64,000 nt of DNA from an uncultured Bacteroidota bacterium (GTDB taxonomy: Bacteria; Bacteroidota; Bacteroidia; Bacteroidales; P3): the NCBI GenBank assembly GCA_902776365.1, contig CACYPU010000001.1, positions 186,001-250,000 of the forward strand, read 5' to 3'. Of the stretch, positions 9,140 to 18,007 are shown piece after piece. The position numbers and the translations under genes were made by a program. The notes below the pieces were generated by a model that did not search any database, was not told the DNA's origin, and was given only the letters and a program-made list of their open reading frames with translations. Position 1 is the stretch's first letter. The number at the start of each line of letters is the position of its first letter.

Positions 9140-10555
9140 TTAGATTTTTATTTCGACAGGTTGGAGCATGTTCTCCGGTTTGAGGATTTCGTCCAGTTGG
9201 TCTTTGGTGAGCAATCCGTGTTCAAGCACAAGTTCGTAGACACCGCGACCCGTCTCGGAGGCCTCCTTGGCAATCTTGGTGCTCTGTTTGTAGCCGATGA
9301 TGGGGTTGAGCATGGTGACGATGCCGATGGAGTGCTCGACAAGTTGGCGGCAGCGTTCTTCGTTGGCCACGATGCCGTCGATGCAGAGGTTCCTCAGCGT
9401 GTCGTAACCGTTCTCCAGCAGATGGATGCTCTCGAAGAGGGTGTAGGCGATGACGGGTTCCATGACGTTGAGTTCCAACTGTCCGTTGTCGGATGCCAGG
9501 CTGATGGTCATGTCGTTGCCGATGACGCGGTAGCACACCTGGTTCATCACCTCGGGGATGACGGGGTTCACTTTGCCGGGCATGATGCTGCTGCCAGGCT
9601 GGCGTTCAGGCAGGTGTATCTCGTTGAGACCGCAGCGGGGGCCACTGGAAAGGAGGCGCAGGTCGTTGCACATCTTGTTGGTCTTGATGGCCAGGCGTTT
9701 CATGGCAGCGCTGTAGGCTATCATGCAGGTGGTGGCGCTGGTGGCTTCGATAAGGTTGTCGGCCAGGGTGATGTTCCAGCCGGTGATTTTACGAAGGGCT
9801 TTGATGCAGGCTTCGCTGTAGCCGGGCTTCGAGCAGATGCCGGTGCCGATGGCGGTGGCTCCCATGTTGACCACGAGGAACTCGTCGGCCGTGAGTCGCA
9901 GGTTCTTATACTCGCCACGCAGCGAGTCGGCAAAGGCGCCGAAAGTCTGTCCGAGGGTCATGGGTACGGCGTCCTGCAGCTGTGTGCGTCCCATTTTGAT
10001 AACGTGGGCAAACTCCTTGCGCTTGTAGTCGAGGGCGGCAATCATCTGCTCCAGATGGGGCATGAAAGCCAGGTGTTCGAGGGCCAGTGCCATGTGGATG
10101 GCGCAGGGATAGGCGTCGTTGGTGCTTTGTGAGGCGTTGACCACGTCGTTGGGCGAGCAGAACTGGTATTCGCCTTTCTTGTGGCCCATACGCTCCAGCG
10201 CGAGGTTGGCAATGACCTCGTTGGCAGCCATATTGGTGGAGGTGCCGGCACCGCCTTGAATCATGTCGATGGGGAACTGGTCGTGATATTTGCCTTCGAT
10301 CAACTGGTCGCAGGCCCACTCAATGGCTTCGCCCTGCTCGGGGGTGATCATGCCCACCTCTACGTTGGCTATGGCGGCGGCCTTCTTGGTGATGGCCAGG
10401 CCGCGGATGAAGTTGGGGTAGTGGCTCAGCAGATTGCCGCTAATATGGAAATTTTCCATGGCGCGCGATGTCTGCACACCATAGAAGGCTTCTTCAGGAA
10501 CATTTTTGGTACCGAGAAGGTCGCTCTCGGAGCGGAAGTTTTCTTTTTTAGTCAT
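9140..10555 (-). CDS. aspA: Aspartate ammonia-lyase (aspartase)
   Basis: Cytosolic enzyme, 471 aa, that reversibly splits L-aspartate into fumarate and ammonia. It belongs to the aspartase/fumarase superfamily: GSSIMPGKVNP is the flexible signature loop holding the catalytic Ser. SGPRCGLNEIHLP and the N-terminal ESDLLGTKNVPEEAFYGVQT favour aspartase over class II fumarase. Upstream of nqr-frd it would supply fumarate as the terminal acceptor. A likely -7 box (TATTTTTG) lies at 10640-10633. Confidence 0.93.
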   Translation of the reverse strand: MTKKENFRSESDLLGTKNVPEEAFYGVQTSRAMENFHISGNLLSHYPNFIRGLAITKKAAAIANVEVGMITPEQGEAIEWACDQLIEGKYHDQFPIDMIQGGAGTSTNMAANEVIANLALERMGHKKGEYQFCSPNDVVNASQSTNDAYPCAIHMALALEHLAFMPHLEQMIAALDYKRKEFAHVIKMGRTQLQDAVPMTLGQTFGAFADSLRGEYKNLRLTADEFLVVNMGATAIGTGICSKPGYSEACIKALRKITGWNITLADNLIEATSATTCMIAYSAAMKRLAIKTNKMCNDLRLLSSGPRCGLNEIHLPERQPGSSIMPGKVNPVIPEVMNQVCYRVIGNDMTISLASDNGQLELNVMEPVIAYTLFESIHLLENGYDTLRNLCIDGIVANEERCRQLVEHSIGIVTMLNPIIGYKQSTKIAKEASETGRGVYELVLEHGLLTKDQLDEILKPENMLQPVEIKI

Positions 10556-10632
10556 TTTTATTTCTTTTATTTTAATTGTTATCTATTGATATTATGTATT
10601 GTAGGATGAATTATCAATCCTGTTTGACGTTA

Positions 10633-10663
10633 CAAAAATACAAAAATTTTTTAATTAAACAAT
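10633..10663 (-). promoter_or_regulatory. Probable aspA promoter
   Basis: A -7 TATTTTTG (10640-10633) with an imperfect -33 ATTG 19 nt upstream. The surrounding spacer (10556-10695) is AT-rich and otherwise shows no gene. Confidence 0.55.
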
Positions 10664-10695
10664 TTTTATCGATAAAAAAACATTGATATTAACAA

Positions 10696-12006
10696 TTAGT
10701 CTTCCGCTTTCCAGGAGCATTTAAATCTTTGTTCATATTCTTCGATGAGCATAGAACGGAAATCGGGATGTGCGATGCGGATGAGGTCTTCGGCCCTATG
10801 TTGGAGAGTACGCCCTTTGAGGCGGGCGATGCCGTATTCGGTGACGATATAGTCTACGTCGTTTCGCGAGGTGCTGACGGCTGCACCCTGCGGAAGGAAC
10901 GGTTTGATGCGCGAAATGGTGCCTTTGGCGGCGGTGCTGGGCATGGCGATGATGGCTTTACCTTCACGTGCCAGCGAAGCACCGCGGATGAAGTCCACCT
11001 GACCACCGATGCCGCTGTACTGGCGTATGCCGATGGTCTCGCTCGCCACCTGTCCCTGCAGGTCGACTTCGAGGCAGGAGTTGATGGAAATCATACGGTC
11101 ATTCTTGGCGATAATCAAAGGGCTGTTGACGTAGTCCACCGGGTGGAACTCCACGTCTGGGTTATCGTCGACAAAATCGTAAAGCTCCTGCGAACCCATG
11201 ATGAATGTCACCACCGCCTTGCCCCGGTGCAGCGTCTTGCGACGTCCGTTGATGACGCCCTTTTTCATCAGTTCCATCACCCCGTTGGAGAACATCTCGC
11301 TATGGATGCCGAGGTCGTTTTTGTCGGTAAGCGACTGGAGCACAGCGTCGGGGATGGCGCCGATGCCGAGTTGCAGGGTGGATCCGTCGGCCACCAGCGA
11401 AGCGCAGTTGCGGCCTATGGCCAGTTCCACCTCGCGGGGTTCGGGCAGGTTGAGTTCCTGCAGACGATAGGCGCAGGGGATGATATGGTCCATCTGCGAG
11501 ACATGTATCATCGTGTCGCCGTAAGTGAAGGGCATAAGTTCGTTGGTCTCGATGATGACCGTCTTGGCGGCACGGATGGCGGCACGTGCGTAGTCACAAC
11601 TCACACCGAGTGAGCAGTAGCCTTCGGCATTGGGTGGAGTGGTCTGGAACACAGCCACATCGCAGGGAATGTCGTTGCCAATCATCGAGGGTACATCCTT
11701 AAAGTAGGCGGGGAAGAAATCGCCCTCGCGGCGCTCAATCACCTCACGTGAATTGGCGGAGAGGAAATTGCTCACGTGGCGAAAATGGCCGTAGCATTGC
11801 GGCTTATAGCAAGGGTTGTCGCCCAGCGTGGTCATGTGGAATATCAGCACGTCGTTGTAATCCTCGCAGTGGTCAGCCAGGGTTTGCTGTATCAGTCTCG
11901 GCGCGGCAGCGGCATGGCCCATCACCACACACTGGCCGTCATGAATGTCTTTGATAGCCTCTGTCGGCTTCGACACTTTCCTTCTGTAGTCTTCTTTCCA
12001 GTTCAT
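10696..12006 (-). CDS. CoA-transferase of the acetyl-CoA hydrolase / 4-hydroxybutyrate CoA-transferase family
   Basis: 436 aa, matching the two-domain acetyl-CoA hydrolase/transferase family (Cat1, AbfT and butyryl-CoA:acetate transferase relatives). The catalytic Glu should be in GIHSEMFSNGV, and QYSGIGGQVDFIRGA is the CoA-binding Gly-rich segment. The length is nearer to AbfT and butyryl-CoA transferases (about 430-440) than to the 500-residue propionyl-CoA:succinate enzymes, so the acyl group is uncertain: acetate, butyrate, 4-hydroxybutyrate or propionate are all possible. It is the only gene that can follow the cobalamin riboswitch at 12182-12325, so vitamin B12 probably represses it. 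Neighbours suggest a role in fermentation end-product balance. Confidence 0.85.
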   Translation of the reverse strand: MNWKEDYRRKVSKPTEAIKDIHDGQCVVMGHAAAAPRLIQQTLADHCEDYNDVLIFHMTTLGDNPCYKPQCYGHFRHVSNFLSANSREVIERREGDFFPAYFKDVPSMIGNDIPCDVAVFQTTPPNAEGYCSLGVSCDYARAAIRAAKTVIIETNELMPFTYGDTMIHVSQMDHIIPCAYRLQELNLPEPREVELAIGRNCASLVADGSTLQLGIGAIPDAVLQSLTDKNDLGIHSEMFSNGVMELMKKGVINGRRKTLHRGKAVVTFIMGSQELYDFVDDNPDVEFHPVDYVNSPLIIAKNDRMISINSCLEVDLQGQVASETIGIRQYSGIGGQVDFIRGASLAREGKAIIAMPSTAAKGTISRIKPFLPQGAAVSTSRNDVDYIVTEYGIARLKGRTLQHRAEDLIRIAHPDFRSMLIEEYEQRFKCSWKAED

Positions 12007-12181
12007 ATTTGCTATATTATTACTTTATTTTATACTCGAACGTTAACACACTGACGCATACATACATTCACTTTGGGGCAATGCGGTATCGTGTCATGGT
12101 AATATTCAAACTGAGGAAGCGGACGATAGGAACGACCGTGGAGCAAATGGCTTTTGACGCGAAAGCATTGTCCGAAACAAA

Positions 12182-12325
12182 AAGGCAGGTATCCTGGCTT
12201 TCACTTCCCTTTCGGCACCTTCTCAGGCATCTCAGCCCAATGGCATTTCGCCGAAGGAAAACTTTGTGATTTACAGTTGCGCGACAGCTCACGATTTTCA
12301 CGTGATTCCCTCTTGGTGAACACCA
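12182..12325 (-). ncRNA. Cobalamin (B12) riboswitch
   Basis: On the minus strand the order of conserved blocks is right: AGAGGGAA, then GCGCAACTGTAA, then ATGCCATTGGGC, then AAAGGGAAGTG, and finally AGCCAGGATACCTGCC, the hallmark 3' end of the cobalamin aptamer. It lies 175 nt before the CoA-transferase start with no other gene between. No clear intrinsic terminator was seen in the leader, so control may be at translation. It accounts for most of the 500-nt gap 12007-12506. Confidence 0.93.
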
Positions 12326-12419
12326 CATATAAAAATGCGATGGACAACCTAATTGTTTTTTCTTTCAAAGTGCTGTTGCATTGGATTGTAGCACTGTTCT
12401 TAACTCATCAATGCGTTTG

Positions 12420-12450
12420 CAAAATTAAGAAAAAAATATCGAATAAGAAA
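12420..12450 (-). promoter_or_regulatory. Promoter for the riboswitch leader
   Basis: A -7 TAATTTTG (12427-12420) with a near-consensus -33 (TTTC, 12450-12447) 19 nt upstream. Transcription would start near 12410, ahead of the cobalamin aptamer and just after the rex stop. Confidence 0.55.
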
Positions 12451-12506
12451 AATATTTTTACACAAGTGTAATTTTTTACCCTTTTTTTGCGTTATTATTA
12501 TAGACG

Positions 12507-13145
12507 CTATTGCCGACGGCGGAGTTCGGTAGTGAGGGCGGCAAGAGAGGCGGCAAGGTTCTCATTCTTTACCAGGATATTATCGGGCAGGTTGAGAGTG
12601 GTGGGGGCGAAGTTCCAGATGGCTTGGATGCCGCCCGATACCAGCATGTTGGCAGCATTCTGAGCCTCAGAGGCTGGCACGGCGATGATGCCGATGGTGA
12701 TGTGTGTGCGTTTGAGGAACGAGACCATCTTGGAGACCGGTAGCACGGGTTTTTCGCCCACCTTTTTCTCTTTCGGCTCGAGGTCGAAACCGGCCACGAT
12801 GTCGAGGCAGTACTTTGCAAATCCACCGTACTGCATCAACACGTGTCCCAAGGCGCCCACACCCACCAGCACGGCTTCGTCGTAGTGGTCGTAGCCGAGG
12901 TATTTCTTCATGTCCTCAAGCAGCATGTCGATACGGAAGCCCAGCTTCGGACGTCCCGGCTCGGAGCTGATGCTCGCCAGGTCCTTGCGCACCTGCACGG
13001 GGTTGATGCCGAGACTCTCGGCGATAGAGGTGGCGGAGACATACTCCTCACCTCGGGCCACACGATTCTCGATTTCGCAGTAGTAGGAAGGGAGTCTGCC
13101 AAGGGTGGACTTTAAGATTATCAGTGAGTTCTGTCGTTCTTTCAT
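12507..13145 (-). CDS. rex: Redox-sensing transcriptional repressor Rex
   Basis: NADH/NAD+-sensing repressor, 212 aa. An N-terminal winged helix (residues 1-80, with YCEIENRVARGEEYVSATSI and PVQVRKDL) is followed by a Rossmann domain whose GVGALGHVL binds the dinucleotide. NADH releases Rex from DNA, typically derepressing fermentative and respiratory NADH-consuming genes; the adjacent aspA-nqr-frd block is an obvious candidate target. A longer frame up to 13262 exists, but its extra 39 residues are translated AT-rich leader, and the -7 box TATTTTTG at 13181-13174 lies inside it, so the ATG at 13145 is chosen. Confidence 0.95.
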   Translation of the reverse strand: MKERQNSLIILKSTLGRLPSYYCEIENRVARGEEYVSATSIAESLGINPVQVRKDLASISSEPGRPKLGFRIDMLLEDMKKYLGYDHYDEAVLVGVGALGHVLMQYGGFAKYCLDIVAGFDLEPKEKKVGEKPVLPVSKMVSFLKRTHITIGIIAVPASEAQNAANMLVSGGIQAIWNFAPTTLNLPDNILVKNENLAASLAALTTELRRRQ

Positions 13146-13173
13146 GGGTCGTGCCTCATCTGTTTTTGCTGTG

Positions 13174-13181
13174 CAAAAATA
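13174..13181 (-). promoter_or_regulatory. -7 box of rex
   Basis: TATTTTTG fits TAnnTTTG and puts the start site near 13167, which supports the rex start at 13145. No good -33 box was found. An AAAAATGA-type tract (13190-13225) lies just upstream. Confidence 0.5.
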
Positions 13182-13294
13182 CAAAAAAAATAAAAAATGA
13201 AAAATGTAAAATGAAAAATAATAAAATATAACAATAAAAACAATAATTTCGCGTTTACTCATACAAATAAAAAAAACATAGTTTAAGTATAAAA

Positions 13295-14848
13295 ATGAAG
13301 AATGAACAATTAAAGATGAGAAGTCGGCTGTCGCTGGTGTTATGCGTCGGCATATTTTTCATTTTTCAATTTTCAGTTTTCAACCCATTGTATGCCCAGT
13401 GGAATGTCGAGTTCCGTGGTTCGTCGGCCAATGCTGCGGGGAAACACATCGAACTTTTCGCCTACCAGGATATGCTCAGCGGCCATGAGGTGCTGCTCGA
13501 CCAGTGCGACATCGACGCCTCGGGAGCCTTCTCCCTCCGCTGCTTCGTCAACTACCCCCGTCTCGTGTTCCTCCAGGTGGAGAACTACAGCCAGGCATTT
13601 TATATTCAGGCTGGACACAACTACGACGTCTATATCCCCACCTTCGACTGGGACATCGATGAGACCCGCAACGTCTTCCTCGACCCCGTGGCGCTCCCGT
13701 TGGAGTTCATGGGTGTCGACAGTGGCGAACTGAATATGCGCATCATGCTTTTCGACGAGTTGGTCGACAGTTTCGTCCTGGCCAACCAGCCTCGTATGGA
13801 TTTCAAACTCAAGCCCGACAGAAAGGCCGTGCTGGAGCTTCAGCAGCAGGTGACGGCGTTGCAGGCGGGTCTGACGAAACGTTGGGGTGAAGATTTGTTT
13901 TTCGATCGCTATGTGACGTTTCAGATGGCGCAGCTGTGCCTGACTATGCATGTCGATTCACGTAAGCGCCTCTTCGAGCGTTTCATTTCCGATGCCCCCA
14001 TCCTCTACCACGACGAGAATTACATGGGCTTCTTCTTCTCGCTTTTCGAGCATTCTGTTTCGGGAGGCACTAAGAAGATTCCCCTCGGCCGTATGGTTGA
14101 GTGGGTGGAGAAAGGCGACAGGGAGCGCTATTTCGACTCCTTGGGTCTCGACCCCATGCTCGACAACGAGCAAGTGAGGGAGCTGGTGATGATACAGGCG
14201 CTGAGGGAGTCCTACTATGATGCCCGTTACGACAGGGCTGCCGTCAAACGTATGATGCAACGCATCGCACAGGATAGTAAATTTGAAGAGCACCGTCAGC
14301 TGGCGAAAGAAATAGCGCTAAGTTTTAAGAGTTCAGTGTATGGTGATGCTACGCAGGATGGCGACAGCCATCTGAACACTGACCACTTGACACTAAACAC
14401 GGTCTGCCTCCCCAACGCCGAGAAGCAGACCGTCTGCCTCGACGACTTCCGCGGCAAGTGGGTCTACATCGCCTTCGTCCGTGTGAACGACCCCAACTGC
14501 CTCAAGGAGATAGAGACCATGGCGCATTTTCGCGACACGTTGCGGGTGAAATACCCCGATGTGGAGCTGGTGGGAGTCTCCTGCGACCGTGAGTTCCAGA
14601 AGATGTACCACTTCCTGAACAACAGTCGCCGTGGAGCCCGCTGCAATTGGACATGGCTGCACTTCAACGGCGAATACGACCTACTACGCCGCTATGGCGT
14701 GGTGTGCTACCCCAGTTTTGTCCTTCTCGACCCCCAAGGACGTGTCTACTACGACTATACGCCGGCACCGGGCAGTGGAATCCTCCTGCACGGCCCCTGG
14801 GAGAAGAAAGAGGTGAACATGAATTCAGGGGGAGAATATAAATTCTAG
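13295..14848 (+). CDS. TlpA-like thioredoxin-fold protein lacking the CxxC pair
   Basis: 517 aa with a signal peptide ending near LYAQ. The first 340 residues are a Bacteroidota-type N-terminal region of unknown role (a DUF4369-like beta domain, then helices). A TlpA/peroxiredoxin-like domain occupies about 375-500: LDDFRGKWVYIAFVRVNDPNC, VELVGVSCDRE, CYPSFVLLDPQGRV. The active-site pair is reduced to a single Cys after DPN, so disulphide exchange of the normal kind is unlikely. The signal-peptide core is coded by a TTTTCAAT tract (13354-13384), and the linker before the thioredoxin domain (residues 341-369) by an inverted pair of tracts. The start may instead be the second ATG at 13316. Confidence 0.8.
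   Translation: MKNEQLKMRSRLSLVLCVGIFFIFQFSVFNPLYAQWNVEFRGSSANAAGKHIELFAYQDMLSGHEVLLDQCDIDASGAFSLRCFVNYPRLVFLQVENYSQAFYIQAGHNYDVYIPTFDWDIDETRNVFLDPVALPLEFMGVDSGELNMRIMLFDELVDSFVLANQPRMDFKLKPDRKAVLELQQQVTALQAGLTKRWGEDLFFDRYVTFQMAQLCLTMHVDSRKRLFERFISDAPILYHDENYMGFFFSLFEHSVSGGTKKIPLGRMVEWVEKGDRERYFDSLGLDPMLDNEQVRELVMIQALRESYYDARYDRAAVKRMMQRIAQDSKFEEHRQLAKEIALSFKSSVYGDATQDGDSHLNTDHLTLNTVCLPNAEKQTVCLDDFRGKWVYIAFVRVNDPNCLKEIETMAHFRDTLRVKYPDVELVGVSCDREFQKMYHFLNNSRRGARCNWTWLHFNGEYDLLRRYGVVCYPSFVLLDPQGRVYYDYTPAPGSGILLHGPWEKKEVNMNSGGEYKF
13354..13384. repeat. TTTTCAAT-family tract in a signal peptide
   Basis: TTTTTCA/TTTTCAA units coding a Phe/Ile-rich run (FFIFQFSVFN) just before the cleavage site. 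The same family is found in signal peptides at 18038, 39889 and 58573. Confidence 0.8.
14319..14402. repeat. Inverted pair of tracts inside the TlpA-like gene
   Basis: The left arm (14319-14340) contains AGAGTTCAGTGT. The right arm (14371-14400) carries ACACTGACCACTTGACACT, its loose reverse complement, with about 30 nt between. Both arms are coding and in frame (LSFKSSVY ... HLNTDHLTLNT). Confidence 0.7.
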
Positions 14849-14894
14849 ATAATAGATAAAAGTTAAGAGTTAAAGAAAAAACGATATAACGACA

Positions 14895-17800
14895 ATGAAA
14901 AAGATATTTTTTGCCCTGGTTCTGATTACGATGCTGGCACCCGTGTGGGCGCAGAAGACCACCTCGGATGAGCGCCGCCGCGAGCTTTATCGCGAAGCCA
15001 TGGACCTCTATGGAAAGCAGAAATACGCTGCCGCACAGCAGATTTTCGACGAGATAGCCCTGGGGACGCAGTCCCGCGCCGACCTGACGACGGCCGACGC
15101 CTACTATTTCGCCGGCGTCTGCTCCGAGAAACTCGACAACAACGACGCATCGTTCCGTCTCGAGAACTTCCTCCGTATCTATCCCCAAAGCAGCCGCTGC
15201 AACATGGCAAGGTTCTACTTGGGTAATTTCTATTATGCCCGCACAGACTACGACAAGGCTTTGGAATGGTACAACAAGGTCAATGGCAAAGAGGTGGAAT
15301 TCAACCATCGCAGCGAGTACAATTTCAAGATGGGCTACAGCTATCTCCAGAAAGGAGACCAGGACCGTGCCTTCAGGCTCTTCTCGCTGCAGGTCGACGG
15401 CCAGTCGAAATACCAGGAAGCGTCACTCTTCTACTACGCCCATATCCTGTATACAAGAAAGGACTATCAGTCGGCCTTGCTCTACTTCAAGAAGTTGCCG
15501 AAAGAGTCGGTCTTCTATGGACATGCGCACTGGTATATCACTCAAATCCACTACAACCTGTGCCAGTATGATGAGTTCCTCCAGATGGCAAAGAAGTATT
15601 ACAATGACCCAAGTGACACGCGCAGGTATGAAATCCATCAGATGGTGGGTGAGGTGTTATTCCTCACCGAGAGATACGACGAGGCTTTGGAGCATTACCG
15701 TATAGCTGAGCAGCTGGCTGACAAGAAACAGTCTCTCTCCTGCACCCCGCAGGACAACGACTATCAGAAAGGCTACATCCACTATCGTAATCAACGCTAT
15801 GACTCGGCAGCCATCTACCTTGTCCGCAAGACCGTTTGCAACGACCAAGTCGCCCAGAACGCCCTCTTTATCCTCGCCGACTGCTACCTCCAAATGGGCC
15901 GCAAGATGGATGCCCGTGCAATGTTCCTCCAGGCTTCGAAGATGGATTTCATCCCCGCCATCCAGGAAGAATCCCGTTTCAATTACGCCAAGCTGAGCTG
16001 CGAGCTGAATCTGAACGCCTACAACGAAAGCATTCGCTCGCTGGAAGACTTCAGGAAGCGCTATCCCAACACCCAGCACATGACGGAAATACAGGAGATG
16101 TTGACGGAACTCTACTGCAACAGCAGCAACTATAAGGATGCTATCACCGAGCTGGAGAAAATACCCAACCGCAACAAGGCCCTCGAGGAAGCCTACCAGC
16201 GTGCCTTGCTCAACCGAGGTATCGAACTCTATAATAGTGGGCAACAGAAGGAAGGCATTGCTTTGTATACAAAAGCTGTGAGAGTCAATGCCGTTCCACG
16301 CCTTACCGCCGATGCCTACTACCTCCTTGGCGAGGCACAGTACCGCAATGGCGACATCGAGCAGGCCGAGCGGAGCCTCAACAAGCTGCTGCTCTCCTCC
16401 AGCAGCAAGACCTCGCCCTATGCCGCCGACGCACGCTATACCTACGCCTATATCAAAATGAAGCAAAAGCAATACGACGAAGCACAGGAGACCTTCATCG
16501 AGCTCGACCGCATGTTGGAAAACGGCAGCGGCGAGAAGAACGGGACCATGCGCTGCGACGTATGGAACCGCTTGGGCGACTGCTACTATGTCCAGAGCAA
16601 CTTCAACGAGGCCATCCGCATGTACAACAAGGTAATCGAGGCAGGCGGAAAAGATGCCGACCATGCCACCTACCAGAAAGCCCTAGCCTACGGTGCCCAG
16701 GGTAAGAACAGCGAAAAAATTACCTATCTGAACTATATCTTCGAAAAATTCAACAACTCACCCCTGCAATCCAAGGCCATGCTCGAGATTGCCAACTCCT
16801 ACATGATGCTCGACAACAACGAGATGGCCATGAGCCACTATGAGCGCTTCATCAAAAAATACCCCAACAGTGTCTATGTGAAGACGGCCCTGATGAACGA
16901 AGGTCTCATCTACTACAATACCGAACGCGACGACGAAGCCCTCAAGGTGTTCGACCGTCTGCTGACGCAGTATCCCGGTACCCCAGAGTCGCGCGACGCC
17001 CTCTCTATCGTCAAGAACATCTACATCGCCCAGAATCGCGTGGCCGATTACTTCCCCTATCTGGAGCGCACGGCAAAGGTGAAAGTCTCTTCCGTGGAAC
17101 AGGACAGCACCATCTACCTCGCCGCCGAGGAACGTTACCAGGAGGGCGACTATCCTGCTGCCATCAAGGGGTTGGAATCCTACCTCAACCGCTTCCCCAA
17201 CGGCCTCTTCTCCCTCAAGGCACACTACCTGCTGGCCGACAGCTACAGTCGTCAGCAAGGCTACGCCAAGGCTTTGCCGCACTATGAGAGTGTCGCCCAG
17301 GCCGGCACCAACCAGTATAGCGAACGCTCCCTGTCGGCGGCCGCCGACATCGCTTTCTCGCAGGGCGACTACTCCAATGCTGCCTCCTACTACCAGCGTC
17401 TGGCACAGAATGCAGAAAGCGACAAGAGCCTGCTGAAAGGTCTGCAGGGCTCTCTGCGCTGCGCTGTGGCGCAGAACCAAGGCGACGCTATCCTCTCGGC
17501 AGGGCGTAACCTCATGCGTGAAGACAAAGCCACCATTGAGATGAAGGAAGAGGCTTCGCTGGTCATGGCTCGCACCTGCTTCGACAGCCGTCAGCTCGAC
17601 TCCGCCTACGCCCACTATTCCTACATCGTCCGTTCTGCCAACGGCGACTACAACGGCGAGGCCCGCTGCCGCCAGGCCGAGATACTCATACTTGGCCAGA
17701 AGTACGACCAGGCTGAGCGTATCATCGAAGGCGTCGTCCGCGATGTCTCCAGCGACTATTGGCTGGCCTATGGCTTCATCCTCTGGTCCGACATCTATTA

Positions 17801-17969
17801 TGCCCGTGGCAACAACCTCCAAGCCAAGCAGACCCTCCAGAGCATCATCGACAACTATGATGGCGAGGACCTCCTCGCTGTGGCACGCCAGAAACTTGCG
17901 GCCATCATCGAATCCGAACGGCCTGAGCCTCCCGCCGACGAAGAGCCTGTCATCATCGAATTCCAATAA
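14895..17969 (+). CDS. Large periplasmic TPR-repeat protein
   Basis: 1024 aa with a clear signal peptide (MKKIFFALVLITMLAPVWAQ). Nearly the whole mature chain is tetratricopeptide repeats, for example RFYLGNFYYARTDYDKALEW, AYYLLGEAQYRNGDIEQAER and AHYLLADSYSRQQGYAKALP, ending in an acidic Pro-rich tail. Such proteins act as periplasmic scaffolds. In Bacteroidota a TPR protein of this size commonly precedes an outer-membrane barrel of the type found next here, and the start of that frame overlaps this stop. The partner and exact task are not known to me. The spacer before it (14849-14894) holds a short AT-rich tract. Confidence 0.85.
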   Translation: MKKIFFALVLITMLAPVWAQKTTSDERRRELYREAMDLYGKQKYAAAQQIFDEIALGTQSRADLTTADAYYFAGVCSEKLDNNDASFRLENFLRIYPQSSRCNMARFYLGNFYYARTDYDKALEWYNKVNGKEVEFNHRSEYNFKMGYSYLQKGDQDRAFRLFSLQVDGQSKYQEASLFYYAHILYTRKDYQSALLYFKKLPKESVFYGHAHWYITQIHYNLCQYDEFLQMAKKYYNDPSDTRRYEIHQMVGEVLFLTERYDEALEHYRIAEQLADKKQSLSCTPQDNDYQKGYIHYRNQRYDSAAIYLVRKTVCNDQVAQNALFILADCYLQMGRKMDARAMFLQASKMDFIPAIQEESRFNYAKLSCELNLNAYNESIRSLEDFRKRYPNTQHMTEIQEMLTELYCNSSNYKDAITELEKIPNRNKALEEAYQRALLNRGIELYNSGQQKEGIALYTKAVRVNAVPRLTADAYYLLGEAQYRNGDIEQAERSLNKLLLSSSSKTSPYAADARYTYAYIKMKQKQYDEAQETFIELDRMLENGSGEKNGTMRCDVWNRLGDCYYVQSNFNEAIRMYNKVIEAGGKDADHATYQKALAYGAQGKNSEKITYLNYIFEKFNNSPLQSKAMLEIANSYMMLDNNEMAMSHYERFIKKYPNSVYVKTALMNEGLIYYNTERDDEALKVFDRLLTQYPGTPESRDALSIVKNIYIAQNRVADYFPYLERTAKVKVSSVEQDSTIYLAAEERYQEGDYPAAIKGLESYLNRFPNGLFSLKAHYLLADSYSRQQGYAKALPHYESVAQAGTNQYSERSLSAAADIAFSQGDYSNAASYYQRLAQNAESDKSLLKGLQGSLRCAVAQNQGDAILSAGRNLMREDKATIEMKEEASLVMARTCFDSRQLDSAYAHYSYIVRSANGDYNGEARCRQAEILILGQKYDQAERIIEGVVRDVSSDYWLAYGFILWSDIYYARGNNLQAKQTLQSIIDNYDGEDLLAVARQKLAAIIESERPEPPADEEPVIIEFQ

Positions 17970-18007
17970 TGAGAAACAACGTAAATAACGATATAAGCAC
18001 TCACGAT

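Noticed and set aside
10680-10698. Possible Rex operator (ATTGTTAATATCAATG) at the CoA-transferase / aspA boundary
   Set aside because: It is only a partial palindrome and differs from TTGTGA-N-TCACAA-type Rex sites; without a lineage-specific motif it cannot be claimed.
12068-12328. Small minus-strand frame of 86 codons in the CoA-transferase leader
   Set aside because: It is read straight through the cobalamin aptamer, which explains the conservation of this stretch; the peptide has no protein-like features.
13146-13262. N-terminal extension of Rex
   Set aside because: The extra residues are Phe/Tyr/Ile runs from an AT-rich tract, and the predicted -7 box lies inside them.
17969-18007. 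Upstream ATG for the barrel gene overlapping the TPR stop
   Set aside because: It would place 13 hydrophilic residues before a normal signal peptide; overlap alone is weaker evidence than the MKKIIL start.
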